Source of the DNA: Valencia hispanica
Taxonomy: Eukaryota; Chordata; Actinopteri; Cyprinodontiformes; Valenciidae
Assembly: GCA_963556495.2 (NCBI GenBank)
Contig: OY747713.1
Coordinates: 43,027,961-43,091,960, forward strand
Direction: 5' to 3'
Length of the DNA stretch: 64,000 nucleotides
Made by a program: the position numbers and the translations under genes. Positions 1-12,215 of the stretch are shown piece after piece (the stretch's first letter is position 1; each line of letters opens with the position of its first letter). A model generated the notes under the pieces. That model ran no database searches, was not told where the DNA came from, and saw only the letters and a list, made by a program, of their open reading frames with translations.

Positions 1-1140
1 AAAAAATATTTGAAAATGGACGGAGGGGGAACAATTCCTCAGACTCTCGCATGTCAAGTGCTCAAACTGAGAGGGACATGGATACATTATTGAGTCTCTA
101 ATCATCAAATTAACTCAAACCCACAGAATAATGTACAAGATAAAAGATTAGTTCATACTGAACTAAACAACAATATATGAATTGTAAGATCACAATTAAT
201 TCAAAAATAGCAAATTAAATGGTAGTCCAAAATCCAAATTTACAATACACCTTGATTCTGCATTTCTATTTACGACTGATTAGTTTATGTTAAGGCAAGA
301 CACTACAGGCAAAAACATAGATTTTTCATGACCTGGTCAATTTTGAGATTTGTGGATATTTAACATCCTTAAGTTAATTTTGGGTATGCGTTTTGAAAAA
401 ATGTTGGGCGGAAATTGCAGGAATTTTAAGGGGTTAACCTGTCGGCTTTTAGAATAAAACAAACTATAACTCTGAAACACCTCTAAAATCGACTATTTTT
501 ATTTTCATCTTAGTGCGGGTGCGACAGCAGATTTGGCATTCTATTTATTATGAAGTAATGAAGTAATGATATGAAATAAACCTATTTCCCTCTGTAAAAA
601 GTTTTTGATAACATATATGATTAGAAAATTAAAGAAAAATTAAATCTGTCTCTCACCAATTTTGAGATGAAACGTTTACAAATATATGCAAATTAGCACA
701 TTTCTAACCAGATTGCACCTCATTTGCATATCTAAACAAAGTTTATATCAAAACTTCTAATACAAAAGATGTTTCTTTTAATACTAAGATTAAGTTTGTC
801 AAGTTTCATGAAGGTATCTTGAAGCTAACTTTTTTCCCTATTCACCTGTAGTGTCTCCCCTTAATGTTTACTTTTGCTATGGCAATCAGAGACCGCTGCC
901 GTTAGTAGCTGTTAGCTAGCTTAGCTAAATCTTCTGAACAATATTAACCAAAAGTATCACAATTTGGCATTTTTAAGAAAATCAACCACAACTACCAACA
1001 GTCAGCCCTTCAGCTCTGGGCTAATATGTTGCCACAAGTATTCAGTTATTTAGGTCACATCGCAGCCAATGTAAAACCGTTTTATACTTTATTTTGGGCA
1101 TGTCTCAAAATGTAGCCGATCCAACCCCAAGCTAACGTTA
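1..1140. other. AT-rich interval, no gene recognised
   Basis: I see no transposon terminus, RNA gene or convincing coding frame here. Because the hAT exon at 1146-1322 is transcribed leftwards, part of this stretch could be its first intron and later, unrecognised element sequence. I could not find a matching left terminus. Confidence 0.4.
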
Positions 1141-1145
1141 CTTAC

Positions 1146-1322
1146 CATGGATGTCTCCACTTGCGCGTCTCCTCGGGCAGCAGCACCTGCTTCTGGGGTG
1201 GTGACCCCGGCACCAAATAGGTCTGTCAACCTTAAACATTTAGCAGCTTCCACTTCCAGAGATTTCAGCTTTTTGAGCCATACTTTTATGACGCCACCGG
1301 GGCGTTTCTTACCCTTCTCCAT
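1146..1322 (-). pseudogene. hAT transposase first exon (ZMYM1-like type), isolated
   Basis: The frame starts at the ATG at 1322-1320 and encodes about 59 residues. It opens MEKGKKRPGG and continues with a lysine-rich segment, KKLKSLEVEAAKCLRLTDLF. From memory of the family, this resembles the start of fish hAT transposases annotated as zinc-finger MYM-type 1-like. The exon ends ATG followed by GTAAGT, a good splice donor on the minus strand. I see no later exons (TTF-type finger, DUF4371 region, C-terminal dimerisation domain) within the window to the left, so this is an orphan exon. The assignment rests on remembered family resemblance, not on a search. Confidence 0.5.
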
Positions 1323-1653
1323 TTTCAGCTCAGCAGCATCCCGTCCCACCACTCCGGCCCATGTCATGAGGTCCCACCCACCCTGGTTTGTGTTGTGATT
1401 GACAGCACTGTCATGGCTCTCATAGGCTGTATGCCCATGATTGATTGCGATGACAAACATAGACCAATAATATGTGTCGATGCTGGCAGCACACTGCGAG
1501 CCCTCTGTAGCCAATTGGCCGGCCGAATTGGAGGGAATTTAGAGAGAGGAAAAAAACAACAAAAAACACAACAAAAAACAGCGGACCGGCCCACATTGGG
1601 TCAACGGGCCACCGGGACGATGCCCGGTATGCCAGATGGCCAGTCCACCCCTG
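1146..1653 (-). mobile_element. 5' end of a hAT transposon
   Basis: The right edge carries a hAT-like terminus that reads CAGGGGTGGACTGGCC on the minus strand and ends at 1653. Immediately beyond it the sequence becomes a LINE endonuclease fragment, so the edge is sharp. Inside lies the presumed first transposase exon (1146-1322). I found no matching terminus to the left, so the element is probably incomplete or its left half is unrecognisable. No target duplication can be tested. Confidence 0.55.
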
Positions 1654-2130
1654 TCCTGCAGCCACGTCACAGTGAAACACATAACACTGCATTCCAGATA
1701 CTCTAGCTTAGGCCTTGTAAGTTCATCAATCTTGTTAGTCAGTGGTCTCACGTTGCCCATTATGATCGATGGAAGAGATGGTTTGAACTTCCTCCTTCTC
1801 TGTCTCCTCTTTGTTGCTACTCTGCATCCACGTCTCCTCCTTCTCAACCCATCATGGATTTGTGGCTTCAGTTAAGATATTATTTCAGCTTTTGCAATGT
1901 TATTCAGCTGCTCGTGGCTGTAAACCACCTTGTTGCCATGGTTACCTTTAATGAGAACTTATCAAAAAGTCAAAAAATGACAGCAAAAATCCTTCCAGCT
2001 TCACAGCACCAAAAACTAGAAAGTATTCAGGTCCAAAAAATGAAATCTTTCCTTAAGAAAACAGAGGAACCAATGTCCAAAAAAAACCTCAATATGTAGC
2101 CAACAGAGCCACTTCAACATGCAGCCACCC
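1654..2130 (-). mobile_element. LINE fragment: 5' region and start of endonuclease domain
   Basis: On the minus strand an arginine-rich leader is followed by MGNVRPLTNKIDELTRPKLE and a TWLQD motif. This matches the start of the apurinic-type endonuclease of CR1/L1-like fish LINEs (NVRSL..K.DEL, then ETWL). The frame is cut where the hAT terminus begins at 1653. A diverged copy of the same region lies at 61735-62080. The rest of the LINE is missing. Confidence 0.5.
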
Positions 2131-3623
2131 AGTGCAGTGGAATTCTGGGTATTATATAAAAATAGAGCATTTTAAATAGAGCATGCAGTTACAGCTTTTC
2201 TGAACTGCTAAAACACATTTCTTGAAACCTCCACCCATTTCCAAAAATCTTAACTACTTTCATCAAACCCCAGACTTTTATGTCAAAATCAAATTTTCAC
2301 CACAAAATCAGTCATCCTGTGTTCAAAGCAAACACTGTCTTCACATCATACACACAACAAGTAAAACATATTCACCACTACATCAAATAATTGAAGACAC
2401 AGCATCCAGGACATGTAGTTAAAATGAACCATTTTAAGTGCATTTAACAATGTTGTAACTATTAATAAAAAAAAGGGTGTCTGGTTTTTTGAAAGGGCGG
2501 AGTCCATCCACGGGGATTTAACAAACTTTACAGCACACACTGAAATAGAACAGGAAACTTCTCGTTAATTAAGGGAATTTATTAATAAAATAGGTCAACC
2601 TTACAGATTACATTTCATTTATAATTTCCATCTATTCTAAAGCATGCAAAAATATAGAACAAAGTTAACGTCGAGGGAAAGGGGCGTGTGTGTGTGTGTG
2701 TGGGAGACAGCGACCGAATGAGGGGGGTTTAGCTTACACCCTCAATACGATCAATAACCCAAGCCTTATCAATTGGCGAGATCGGGTCACAAAGGGAGAC
2801 AAAGGAAGACCGCGTGGCGATTCAACAAAGACTAGTTTAAATTAGCAATGGTGGCTTGGTCAAAGGGAGGGATGACAGTAAAGGGGATTGATGCAAAGCC
2901 GCGCGACCTGTCTAAACAGACACGTGCCGACCGCAACGGACAATACAACAAGCCGGGAAATAATACAATATAATATACTGCTTCTGGTTGCAACCAAAGT
3001 AAAACAATAAAAAACACAAAGCATGCAAAAATTTAAGGTCAGCGTACAGCAACAGACTACCAAGAATAACATTGGTTTACAAATTGACAAACTTATTTTA
3101 ACCAACAGAAAACGGATATTAAGCTAATCCATTAGACCTAATTCTCCTCTACCCAGACCAAACAGACATAAACCAGGTTTATCCTACTTGGTGATGACTC
3201 TCTCCACAGTCCATGACGACGAACGTAGAACGACTTGAAAGTGTCCAGTTTAAAGGAGCGGTTTTGCGCAAAACCGAGGTCTGAAGGCGGACGTCCGACT
3301 TTAGGCGCTGAGGGACTCAGGCCTGTTTTCAATAGAGCTCAGAGGCCAGCAGACTCCCTGGTTACGCAGACGGGGAGTCAGTTTGCTCAGCCGGTTCACT
3401 TCGAAGTTTAAAAGGGAAGTTCTTCCTGGTCCAGCAGGTATGAACAAAAAAAGGAAAAATGCTAGCAATGGATTAAAGCGTCTCCTTGCGGCTCCGCTGG
3501 TAGGAACCAAAAGACGAGGATTTCAATTTTGGCGCTCCCCTTTATCAACTCTGTGATGTCATCACTGGCCACAGACCAATTAGAATGGGTTGAGGGTGGC
3601 GCAACGGATGCTGGGAGATGCAG
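2131..3623. other. Unassigned interval
   Basis: No gene is recognised. It holds a short GT tract near 2685-2702. Base composition becomes less AT-rich from about 2700 to 3600. An LTR was considered for that part and not adopted, because no primer-binding site, duplicated edge or gag-pol frame is visible. Confidence 0.4.
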
Positions 3624-4180
3624 TAGGGTTGTGCCGATGGACGATGCCATCGTCCATCGTGATGGCTGACCGACATCACGATGGACAGCTACCATCGTAG
3701 CTATCTATAGTTTAACTAAAAACTTTGCAGGGACTGCTCTGTAAACATTGAGAATCTAGACTAACTAATGCGTATGTGTTGCATAGTGGGAAATATTTGT
3801 ATATTTTTGTATTTATTTTGCATGGTTTGTTTGTGTGGATTTGGTGTGATTTGTTCGCATTTGTTTTCCCTCTGTGAAGCTCCGAGAGAAAAACTGAATG
3901 CATCTGGATTAGTCGGGAGGAGGAGCGCAGCAATCAGCTGCTTACAGGTGCGCAAAAACTTGTTAGGCTGCACATGAAAGGAGCTGAGGCAGGACAGCAA
4001 AACCCACTGGCCGGAACACCACGAGCGATGACTTGCGCACACGGTATCGTGTTTAATTAGTGCCAAAATCTGCGCGCATGAAAACCATAATCAGCGAGAG
4101 CATAAAGAACACTCTCTACGCGCTCGCGGTCTATTTCTGCGAGCGCGCCGTCACTGTCTGTGAGCTTGTTGTCTCTATGG
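3624..4180. mobile_element. hAT-like terminal fragment
   Basis: The interval begins TAGGGTTGTGCCGATGG. That start resembles the TAGGG-type hAT ends at 30500, 37100 and 44120, and it is followed by repeated and inverted ATCGTCCATCG words. Sequence after about 3880 is CpG-rich, like the 5' part of other hAT elements. The opposite terminus was not found, so the right boundary is a guess and orientation is unknown. Confidence 0.35.
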
Positions 4181-4259
4181 AATTACATTTTTTTTCACCT
4201 CTGTTTTGAGAAGCGAGCAAGGATCGCCGCACAGGCTGTTACCTGGGAGGATAACGACC

Positions 4260-5355
4260 TGGAGTAGTAGGTGGATCCTGATCGCCCTCCTTATGGGTGA
4301 CTGAGGACACAATCCGGACGAAACATTTTATTTCTACTTTTAACTTTTTGGCATCAGCGACTCGTCCACCACGAAAATACATTGTTGTGCTTTATTGGCA
4401 TCCATCCCACTTTGGATGGAGCAGCTCTTTCTAGGAATTTAGCCGGATGTATTAGTCCTCCAAAACATTGACAACCCGGGATCCAGACCAGGAAGCAGAG
4501 TCGTGGTTAAACCTACCTCTCTGCAGCTTCTTTACTGTTAACCATCCATAACCCCATTGAGACAGTGTCTTGCCCACGGCCAAAATCAAATGGATTAAAG
4601 GTTAACCTAAGAAGGGAAAATTATAAAAATCCTATCAAGATGAGTACGACTTTGACTGAACATAAAAATAAAACAATTAAATGTGGTTCATTTGAACATA
4701 AGATATCTCTCTTTAAAGACTTTGTTAGTTGATGACTTGATTTGTGATAATCAAATTGATTTGTTTTGTCTCAGAAACCTGGCTGCAGCAGGAGGATTAT
4801 GTCACTATAAATTAATCAACTCTATTCAATTATTTTAACATTCACATTTCTTGAAGCACTGGGTGAGGAGGAGGAGGAGTATCAACCATTTTTCATTCAG
4901 ATTTATTAATCAATCTCAAATCAATTAATAGCTACAGTTCTTTTGAAAATCTAACCCTGAGGTTTCCTCATTCAAGTTGAAAACCACTAAAACCACTTTT
5001 ATTTGTGGTTTTGTATCTTCCACCAGCCCCGTACTCTCAATTTTTAAATCAGATCTCAGATTTTTAATCTGATTTAGTATTAAATACTGATACGGTCATT
5101 GTAGTGAGGGATTTCAATTTTCATGTGGACACTGAAAGTGATAAATGCAACCTTTAATACTATCTTAGACTCAATTGGCTTTACGCCAAAAGTACAGGGA
5201 CCCACCCACTTGGGTCAACACACATTGGACATACGTATGGCATTAAGTAAGAGGAAACAACAGTCCTACCACATAACCATGTCCTGTCTGCCTCCTGTCT
5301 GAGGTGACATCTGTTATGAATTGCCGCTATATAAATAAACTAAACTGAATTGAAT
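4260..5355 (+). mobile_element. L2-type LINE, internally deleted (endonuclease plus 3' tail)
   Basis: From about 4660 the frames show broken endonuclease motifs: DNQIDLFCLSETWLQQEDYV near 4750, and a DFNFHVDTESDKCN block near 5110 followed by GPTHLGQHTLDI. These are typical L2/CR1 endonuclease blocks. At about 5300 the sequence jumps to the L2 3' tail (GGTGACATCTGTTATGAATT, then AACTGAATTGAAT), so the whole reverse transcriptase is missing. Several frameshifts and stops interrupt the coding. The 5' boundary is uncertain. Confidence 0.6.
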
Positions 5356-8300
5356 AAAATTAATGTGCTCTCGCAAACATTCAAGGCCTTCTGAAAGCAA
5401 CTGATCAGTCTGGCCTTTATTTAGAGGTGGGGTCATAGGGTTGAAAACATGTCCACGCTACCATTTTCAGATTTTATTTATAGAGAAATTTCCTTCCATT
5501 TCAGACATGTGCATTACACTGAGTTGGTCAACAACATCAAAGGCACTGTATAAATGCTCGCTAGCCTTACTATTTAGATCCAAACCAACCATTCCACTCA
5601 CCTCACTGTTAAGTTTTAGGTTGTGTCTTGATTAGTTGTCCTATATCATTGGATGGGTTTATTGTCAACTCAACGTATGCCAAGGTATTTGTTTAGTAAT
5701 CAAGGAAGAATTAAGAATTTTAACAACAGCTAAAGACTAAGATTTTAATAATTTATGCCTTTGATGCTATAGCAATCATGATTAACTCCACTAAAACCCT
5801 GATGGAAGCTCTGACTTTAAAGTGATAAAGTTTAAAACGTTCTTAAAATCAGCTAACCGGACAACATCCTGCAGAGTTCAGAGGATTTAAAAAACCTCTG
5901 CTATTTTCCGGAAGATCTGTGGCTTCACAGCTTAACCACAGAGACGAAAGAGACAGCACAAGGATAAAATCTCCTCTTGATCTGCTCCAACGGATTGGAC
6001 AAGTGCTCCGCTGGTGCAACTTTTTAGTCATCCAGATCAAAGTCATCCAAAATGCTTGCATGGAAAGTAAACAGACTCTCTGTCTTGGTTCTTTTAGTTA
6101 GGGTTATCAGCTGCAAGATGTTCATTTCCTTTTACAACCTTTTTAAATGCTTGGTCATGTTTTGCTCTTTAGACAGCCTAAAAACCCTAACAGAACCAAC
6201 TGAAGTGGTTTAGTTTCTTTATATCCCAACAGGTTTTTCAAATTGCTGTTCTTCTATTAAAGTACACTACATTTTGTTGGGTATCCCACATACTCGCTGA
6301 ACTTATAATGTCATTTTATGAAGTCCACTATGGAGCTTCTCCGGTCTGCACGTGGATTCCTCTGGTCTGAGTTTGCTAACACCAGACAGATCAAACTGTC
6401 AATAAAGCATAGGGACAGATGGCAGACAACAGTTGAGATGGTTAGGTCCCAGAGCTTCAGAGGAGTCACACCAAGCGGGTCCTTCTTTCTCTGACGACAA
6501 ACAAAATGTAGCCTTCTTAGGGACAGAAAACTGCTTCAAATGTAAATTAAGGGACTAAGTGCAGCACAAGGGCAGACTTTTCTACATGCTGCTAGAACAA
6601 GAGGATGGCTCTCTGGGGGCTAAGGGAAAGAATTTTAGCTGCTTACAGATTTCTTCATTTTGCTTTTTGTCACAAATTTTAAGGTCACACAAAGACACCT
6701 ATGTAAATGCAATATATTTTTCAAATTATAATCTGATTTATTAAGGTGCATTGCATAAGGCTAGGGTGCAGCAGCTTGACCATTCCATGAAGCTCTCTAT
6801 GCACCAGGGGTGTTTCCTGGACTGGGGAACATTGGGGGCTGAGCCCACACCCTCATAGAGGAATCTAGGGCAGTAAAAAAAAAAAAAAGTTTTTTTTTTA
6901 AAGCTTTCTTGAGCATCGTGGCACCTTGTTTAAAACCTAAAACTGTAATATGTCATTTAAAATGTATTTATTTTCAAACTTAAATGTTACAATGTAAACA
7001 ATATATCTAAGATAAGTATTGATATTACATAAAACAAGATGATAAAATTAGTCAATAGGTAGCTTTTTATTTCATTTTTCTTTCCCTGACGAGCAGAAAA
7101 GTTAGTTCTCTGTCCGGCTCCATGGTGGACCTCTGTGTCTGCCGCTCTCTTTTCTCTCCATCATCCGCTCACTCCTTCCACCTTCTGCTGCCAGAAAAAC
7201 AATGGCATGTGCACTTACTGACAGCATCAGAAAATATTTAATAAAATATTTCCAAAAATGATTTTTTGATTTCCTTTCACTCAGACAGTTTGCAGATAAA
7301 TGTCATCCAGTATGGTGCTGTACCTTTCACATTTACAGACTGCTGCCGTTTCTCTCCACAACTTGTTCTCTGTCGCACATCTTCTGCAAAACAGGATAAA
7401 CGTGAACCGTTTTCAGTCAGTTGCAATTTTCCAAAAAACAAACATAATGCTGTAGTATTTACTGTACCTCTCTATGATCTGATCTGTCTCTTCCCTCTTT
7501 CCCTACAGGCTTCATCACTTGTTTTCCCCTCTCTCTTTTGCTTCTTTCCTTCTCTCACTTGCCGTTTTCTTTCCGTTACGTGTCCCTTTCCTTCTCTTTC
7601 TTTCTTTTAAGCTGCTTTTTGTTAGAGACTGCTCATACTGACACACAGTCAGGACAGGCCTCAGTGTTAGAAATGCTAAAATGTCACAACTGTTAACTTA
7701 CAGTACGATTAAAAAGGGCACATGTGTATTAGAAGGTCACAGAGTTGTGACTTAAACAGAAAAGGACATCCAACACTGTCAGGAAACCTAGGTAACCTTT
7801 GGCTAACCAGCCAACTTTCTGGATGGGAATATCTGCCGACAGTAACTGGATTCTGCTTCCAATTATCTGTGAAATACTCCTACTGTCAGATGATGTCAAA
7901 TTAGCACATATTTGATGGTTTATTCACGACACTGAACAATATCATAAATTCAATTGAAAATACTTTACCAATCTCAGAGGGAAATTAAAAATTGAAACAA
8001 CTGGAAATATAAACTTCTTAAACATTCATTACCAGATCCCAAGAAGCTACGGTTAGCCTAAAACACAGACCGAGAATGCTCAAAACATGCTAACACGATG
8101 CTAAAGTATAGGGCTAATACCTTCACCATTGTGTCAGTTAGGCCATAGTGATCAAGTTCAATCTACAGTATATCATTTATCTGATGTACCTTTTCATACA
8201 TATTTTAGTTGGAATGGATTAAGGTACACTCAACTACTTTTTAAAATGGATTGGTTTATTTATTTTTGCTATAGTAAAAGTGTGCAACCATTGTCCTGGA

Positions 8301-8429
8301 AGGCTTTTTTCTTACCAATATTAGATCTTTTCCTGCCTAAACGCACCTGAATCCTTTGGACTGGTCAGTACCAGACTCCTGAAGAACTGGGGAAAGGCTG
8401 GAGGCAAGGAAGAGGGTGGTAGCATGGTA
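5356..8429. other. Noncoding interval, no gene recognised
   Basis: Only short open frames occur here (up to about 114 codons at 7266-7610). That one overlaps a pyrimidine-rich tract and has no family resemblance I can name. A run of A followed by T sits at 6876-6899. No transposon ends were recognised. Confidence 0.4.
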
Positions 8430-8890
8430 GCTAAGAGTGAACAGCAAAGATCAGCTCAGGTGGTAAAATCTGTCAAGAAGAATATACCATTAGTCAAGCG
8501 CTTCACAAACCTGGCCTTAATGTAAATACAATTTGCAGTTTCCCACAACCGATGTAAGAGTAACATGTGGACATAGATGCTCTTGTCTATTAAGCAAACA
8601 GGAAGTGTTTGGCCTACATACAAAACAATCTGTTTTTGGAAAATCTAACACAGAAAATCACACTGAATATGCTCAGAGTTAAACGTGAGAGTGGCAGTAT
8701 CATGATGTGGAGATGCTTTTCTTCAGCAGGCTGGACCCATCCAGCAAGTTGGTCAAAGTTAATGAGAAGATGGATGTAGGCCAAGACAGAGGAAAGAGGA
8801 CCACTGGTGGAAAACCTGTTAAAGGTTGTAAAAGACTTGAGACTGGGATGGAGGTTTGCCTTCCAGCAGGACAAGAACCCTAAATAAAAT
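8430..8890 (+). mobile_element. Decayed Tc1-like transposon fragment
   Basis: This stretch aligns by eye with the middle of the intact Tc1 transposase gene at 10989-12008. It shows the segment around TCAGGTGG..AATCTGTC near 8455, the GGCAGTATCATGATGTGG block near 8692, and the CAGCAGGACAAGAACCCTAAA block near 8865 that corresponds to the second catalytic aspartate. Frames are broken throughout and no termini remain. Confidence 0.7.
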
Positions 8891-10084
8891 GAATAACAAA
8901 TCATTTAGATTAAGGCATACTTATGCTATAGAGGCCATCCATTCAGACAGTGTTTGAGCTAATTTATAAAGAGAAATTGGCAAAAATTCGAGGAATATAA
9001 TGGAAATACATCCCAATGTTTCCTGATGGATTTTCTGACCCTGAAATGTGAGTCCACATATAGCCTACACATAATTATTGACAAGCTTTAACCTTTCACC
9101 CAGTTTATGATACACCTGACTGCCAAGCCAGGAGAGGATCTGAATTTTGCCAGCTGAACAGAATGTTCATGATAAACTTGATAAAAAAGAATTAATTAAA
9201 TATATATTACATTTGTGTCTCTATGGAAAACGGCTTTATATGTGTAGAAGGTTAGGGCATTTTTTTATATGCTGAAATAATTTTCACTGCAATACTGTAC
9301 TGGCGTGGCTGAGTGTTGGGGAAGCAGCCTGGAGAATACAGATAAGACTCAACATAACAAATGTGGCAAATGATGTTTGTATTACCCACTCTGAAGCCAT
9401 TGCAAAGTAGGAATGTTAAACTAAATGTTTGCAGATGCTGAACAGCAATGCTTGTTGAAAAGGGTTACATATAGAGGGGGCGTTATCAGCATTATTTAAT
9501 TTGAATTATCAATAAAGCTGCACCATTGCTCTTTAATTAAACTGAAGCTACCCTGTCAGGTTGGTGTTTTCCACGAATAAAAACCCACACAAAAATCATT
9601 GACCACATCTGGGCTTTTTAAAATTTTTGGGTTTCTTTTTGGGGGGGGGGCAGTGTGCTTAGCTTTACAATAATCTCTGGGAACTTTGAAGTGACAGAAT
9701 GCATTAATGCTGCAACCCTTAAGCTGCCCTCTCTCCCTGTGTGGATATATGGTCTGCAGATTTTGATAGTTAATGGATGAGCCTTTAGTTTTTATTTATT
9801 GTTTCAGTAGGAGAGGCATTATCCATAACAGGTAAGATGAGACACGCACAGCAGTCAACAAACATTGCTGATTTAAGGAGAAGTTTTCTAACTCTATAGA
9901 AAACTCTATACACTGGAAACCAAAAACAAAGATGTAATGGCAGATGTTTTGAAGTTGTTGGTGAGAGCGGGGAATCTATAATTGGGATTGATCAAGTATT
10001 AAATAGGTGACAGGCAGATTACAGTAGCCTTTATGCATGTTCTAGTCCACGTTTGTTTGATGAACAATTTTTAGTTGTTCAATT
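8891..10084. other. Noncoding interval, no gene recognised
   Basis: I see no coding frame of note. A run of ten G lies at 9641-9650. No terminal repeats were identified. Confidence 0.4.
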
Positions 10085-10619
10085 TTTAGTTGTACCGGCA
10101 GGGGTGGATGAGATTCGCCCGGAGTTCTAGTCAGGGGTTCTGGAAAGAAGGATCTGGCAGATAGTCGAACCTCAGCTCTAGGAGGTACAATGCCGTTTTT
10201 GCCCTGGTCGTGGAACACTGGACCAGCTCTACACCCTAGACAGGGTCCTGGAGGATGAGTGGGAGTTCGCCCAACCAGTCTACATGTGTTTTGTGGACTT
10301 GGAGAAAGTGTTTGACGTGTCCCTGGGGGAGTCCTGTGGGGGGTACTCCGGGAGTATGGGGTACCAGGCCCCTTGATTTGGGCTGTTAGGTCCGTCTACG
10401 ACTGGTGTCAAACCTTGGTTTGCATTGCCAGCAGCAAGTCGGGCTTGTTCGCGGTGAGTGTTGGACTCCGCCAAGGTTGCTTTTTAGTGGCCTCAGGATT
10501 GGGTCTCGGCTTTTTGCGGATGATGTAGTCCTGCTGGCTTCATCAGAACGTGATCTACAGCTTCCGCTGGAGCGGTTTGCAGCCGAGTGTGAAGTCGCTG
10601 GGTTGCAAATCAGCACCTA
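10085..10619 (+). mobile_element. RTE/Rex3-like LINE, left part (split by Tc1)
   Basis: The nucleotide sequence matches the second copy at 59291-60491 by eye. It includes TACATGTGTTTTGTGGACTTGGAGAA, which encodes the first catalytic block (YMCFVDLEK), and an FADDVVLLASSERDLQL block containing the FADD catalytic box. Relative to the second copy, roughly 85 bp is missing between the QGC motif and the GGLRIGS motif, so the reverse transcriptase cannot be functional. Other frame changes occur upstream. The element resumes at 12216 after the inserted Tc1. Confidence 0.75.
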
Positions 10620-12215
10620 CAGTGGCTTGCAAAAGTATTCGGCCCCCTTGAACTTTTCCACATTTTGTCACGTTACAGCCACAAACATGAATCAATTTTA
10701 TTGGAATTCCACGTGAAAGACCAAAACAAAGTGGTGTACACATGAGAAGTGGAACAAAAATCATACATGATTCCAAACATTTTTTACAAATAAATAACTG
10801 AAAAGTGGGGTGTGCGTAATTATTCAGCCCCCTTTGGTCTGAGTGCAGTCAGTTGCCCATAGACATTGCCTGATGAGTGCTAATGACTAAATAGAGTGCA
10901 CCTGTGTGTAATCTAATGTCAGTACAAATACAGCTGCCCTGTGACGGCCTCAGAGGTTGTCTAAGAGAATGTTGGGAGCAACAACACCATGAAGTCCAAA
11001 GAACACACCAGACAGGTCAGGGATAAAGTTATTGAGAAATTTAAAGCAGGCTTAGGCTACAAAAAGATTTCCCAAGCCTTGAACATCCCACGGAGCGCTG
11101 TTCAAGCGATCATTCAGAAATGGAAGGAGTATGGCACAACTGTAAACCTACCAAGACAAGGCCATCCACCTAAACTCACAGGCCGAACAAGGAGAGCGCT
11201 GATCAGAAATGCAGCCAAGAGGCCCATGGTGACTCTGGACGAGCTGCAGAGATCTACAGCTCAGGTGGGAGAATCTGTCCATAGGACAACTATTAGTGGT
11301 GCACTGCACAAAGTTGGCCTTTATGGAAGAGTGGCAAGAAGAAAGCCATTGTTAAAAGAAAACCATAAGAAGTCCCGTTTGCAGTTTGCCACAAGCCATG
11401 TGGGGAACACAGCACACATGTGGAAGAAGGTGCTCTGGTCAGATGAGACCAAAATGGAACTTTTTGGCAAAAATGCAAAACGCTATGTGTGGCGGAAAAC
11501 TAACACTGCACATCGCTCTGAACACACCATCCCCACTGTCAAATATGGTGGTGGCAGCATCATGCTCTGGGGGTGCTTCTCTTCAGCAGGGACAGGGAAG
11601 CTGGTCAGAGTTGATGGGAAGATGGATGGAGCCAAATACAGGGCAATCTTGGAAGAAAACCTCTCGGAGTCTGCAAAAGACTTGAGACTGGGGCGGAGGT
11701 TCACCTTCCAGCAGGACAACGACCCTAAACATAAAGCCAGGGCAACAATGGAATGGTTTAAAACAAAACATATCCATGTGTTAGAATGGCCCAGTCAAAG
11801 TCCAGATCTAAATCCAATCGAGAATCTGTGGCAAGATCTGAAAGCTGCTGTTCACAAACGATGTCCATCTAATCTGACTGAGCTGGAGCTGTTTTGCAAA
11901 GAAGAATGGGCAAGAATTTCAGTCTCTAGATGTGCAAAGCTGGTAGAGACATACCCAAAAAGACTGGCAGCTGGAATTGCAGCAAAAGGTGGTTCTACAA
12001 AGTATTGACTCAGGGGGCTGAATAATTACGCACACCCCACTTTTCAGTTATTTATTTGCAAATAATTTTTGGAATCATGTATGATTTTCGTTCCACTTCT
12101 CACGTGTACACGTGTCTTTCACATGGAATTCCAATAAAATTGATTCATGTTTGTGGCTGTAATGTGACAAAATGTGGAAACGTTCAAGGGGGCCGAATAC
12201 TTTTGCAAGCCACTG
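10620..12215 (+). mobile_element. Complete Tc1-like DNA transposon with long terminal repeats
   Basis: Both ends read CAGTGGCTTGCAAAAGTATT inwards, and TA dinucleotides flank them at 10618-10619 and 12216-12217, the usual Tc1/mariner target duplication. The inverted similarity extends for about 210 bp on each side. Within each arm an outer block (ATTCGGCCCCCTTGAAC) and an inner block (ATTATTCAGCCCCCT, near 10818 and 12013) resemble each other, which suggests the IR/DR arrangement known from Sleeping Beauty-type elements. The element is 1596 bp and lies inside an RTE/Rex3-like LINE. A related LINE copy at about 59787 shows the unoccupied site. Confidence 0.92.
10989..12008 (+). CDS. Tc1-like transposase, intact (DD34E)
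   Basis: This 339-residue protein would bind the terminal repeats and catalyse cut-and-paste transposition into TA sites in the nucleus. The length matches full Tc1-family transposases. Residues 1-60 form a helix-turn-helix (KISQALNIPRSAVQAIIQKW). A second DNA-binding helix region follows at about 65-110, and a basic stretch lies near 114-130. The catalytic domain shows WSDET with D152, a glycine-rich box (YGGGSIMLWGCFS, 186-198), QQDNDPKH with D243, and SPDLNPIENLW with E278. Exactly 34 residues separate D243 and E278. The ATG follows a short leader after the left terminal repeat. No stop or frameshift interrupts it. Whether it is active cannot be told from sequence alone. Confidence 0.93.
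   Translation: MKSKEHTRQVRDKVIEKFKAGLGYKKISQALNIPRSAVQAIIQKWKEYGTTVNLPRQGHPPKLTGRTRRALIRNAAKRPMVTLDELQRSTAQVGESVHRTTISGALHKVGLYGRVARRKPLLKENHKKSRLQFATSHVGNTAHMWKKVLWSDETKMELFGKNAKRYVWRKTNTAHRSEHTIPTVKYGGGSIMLWGCFSSAGTGKLVRVDGKMDGAKYRAILEENLSESAKDLRLGRRFTFQQDNDPKHKARATMEWFKTKHIHVLEWPSQSPDLNPIENLWQDLKAAVHKRCPSNLTELELFCKEEWARISVSRCAKLVETYPKRLAAGIAAKGGSTKY

Noticed and set aside
2540..3620. Possible LTR or endogenous retrovirus end (a TGGCGCT word near 3530, mixed composition)
   Set aside because: There is no duplicated edge, primer-binding site or gag-pol frame, and the surrounding words do not form paired ends.
7266..7610. 114-codon plus-strand open frame
   Set aside because: It mostly reads a pyrimidine-rich tract (phenylalanine, leucine, serine, proline), with no motif or splice context, and is most likely accidental.
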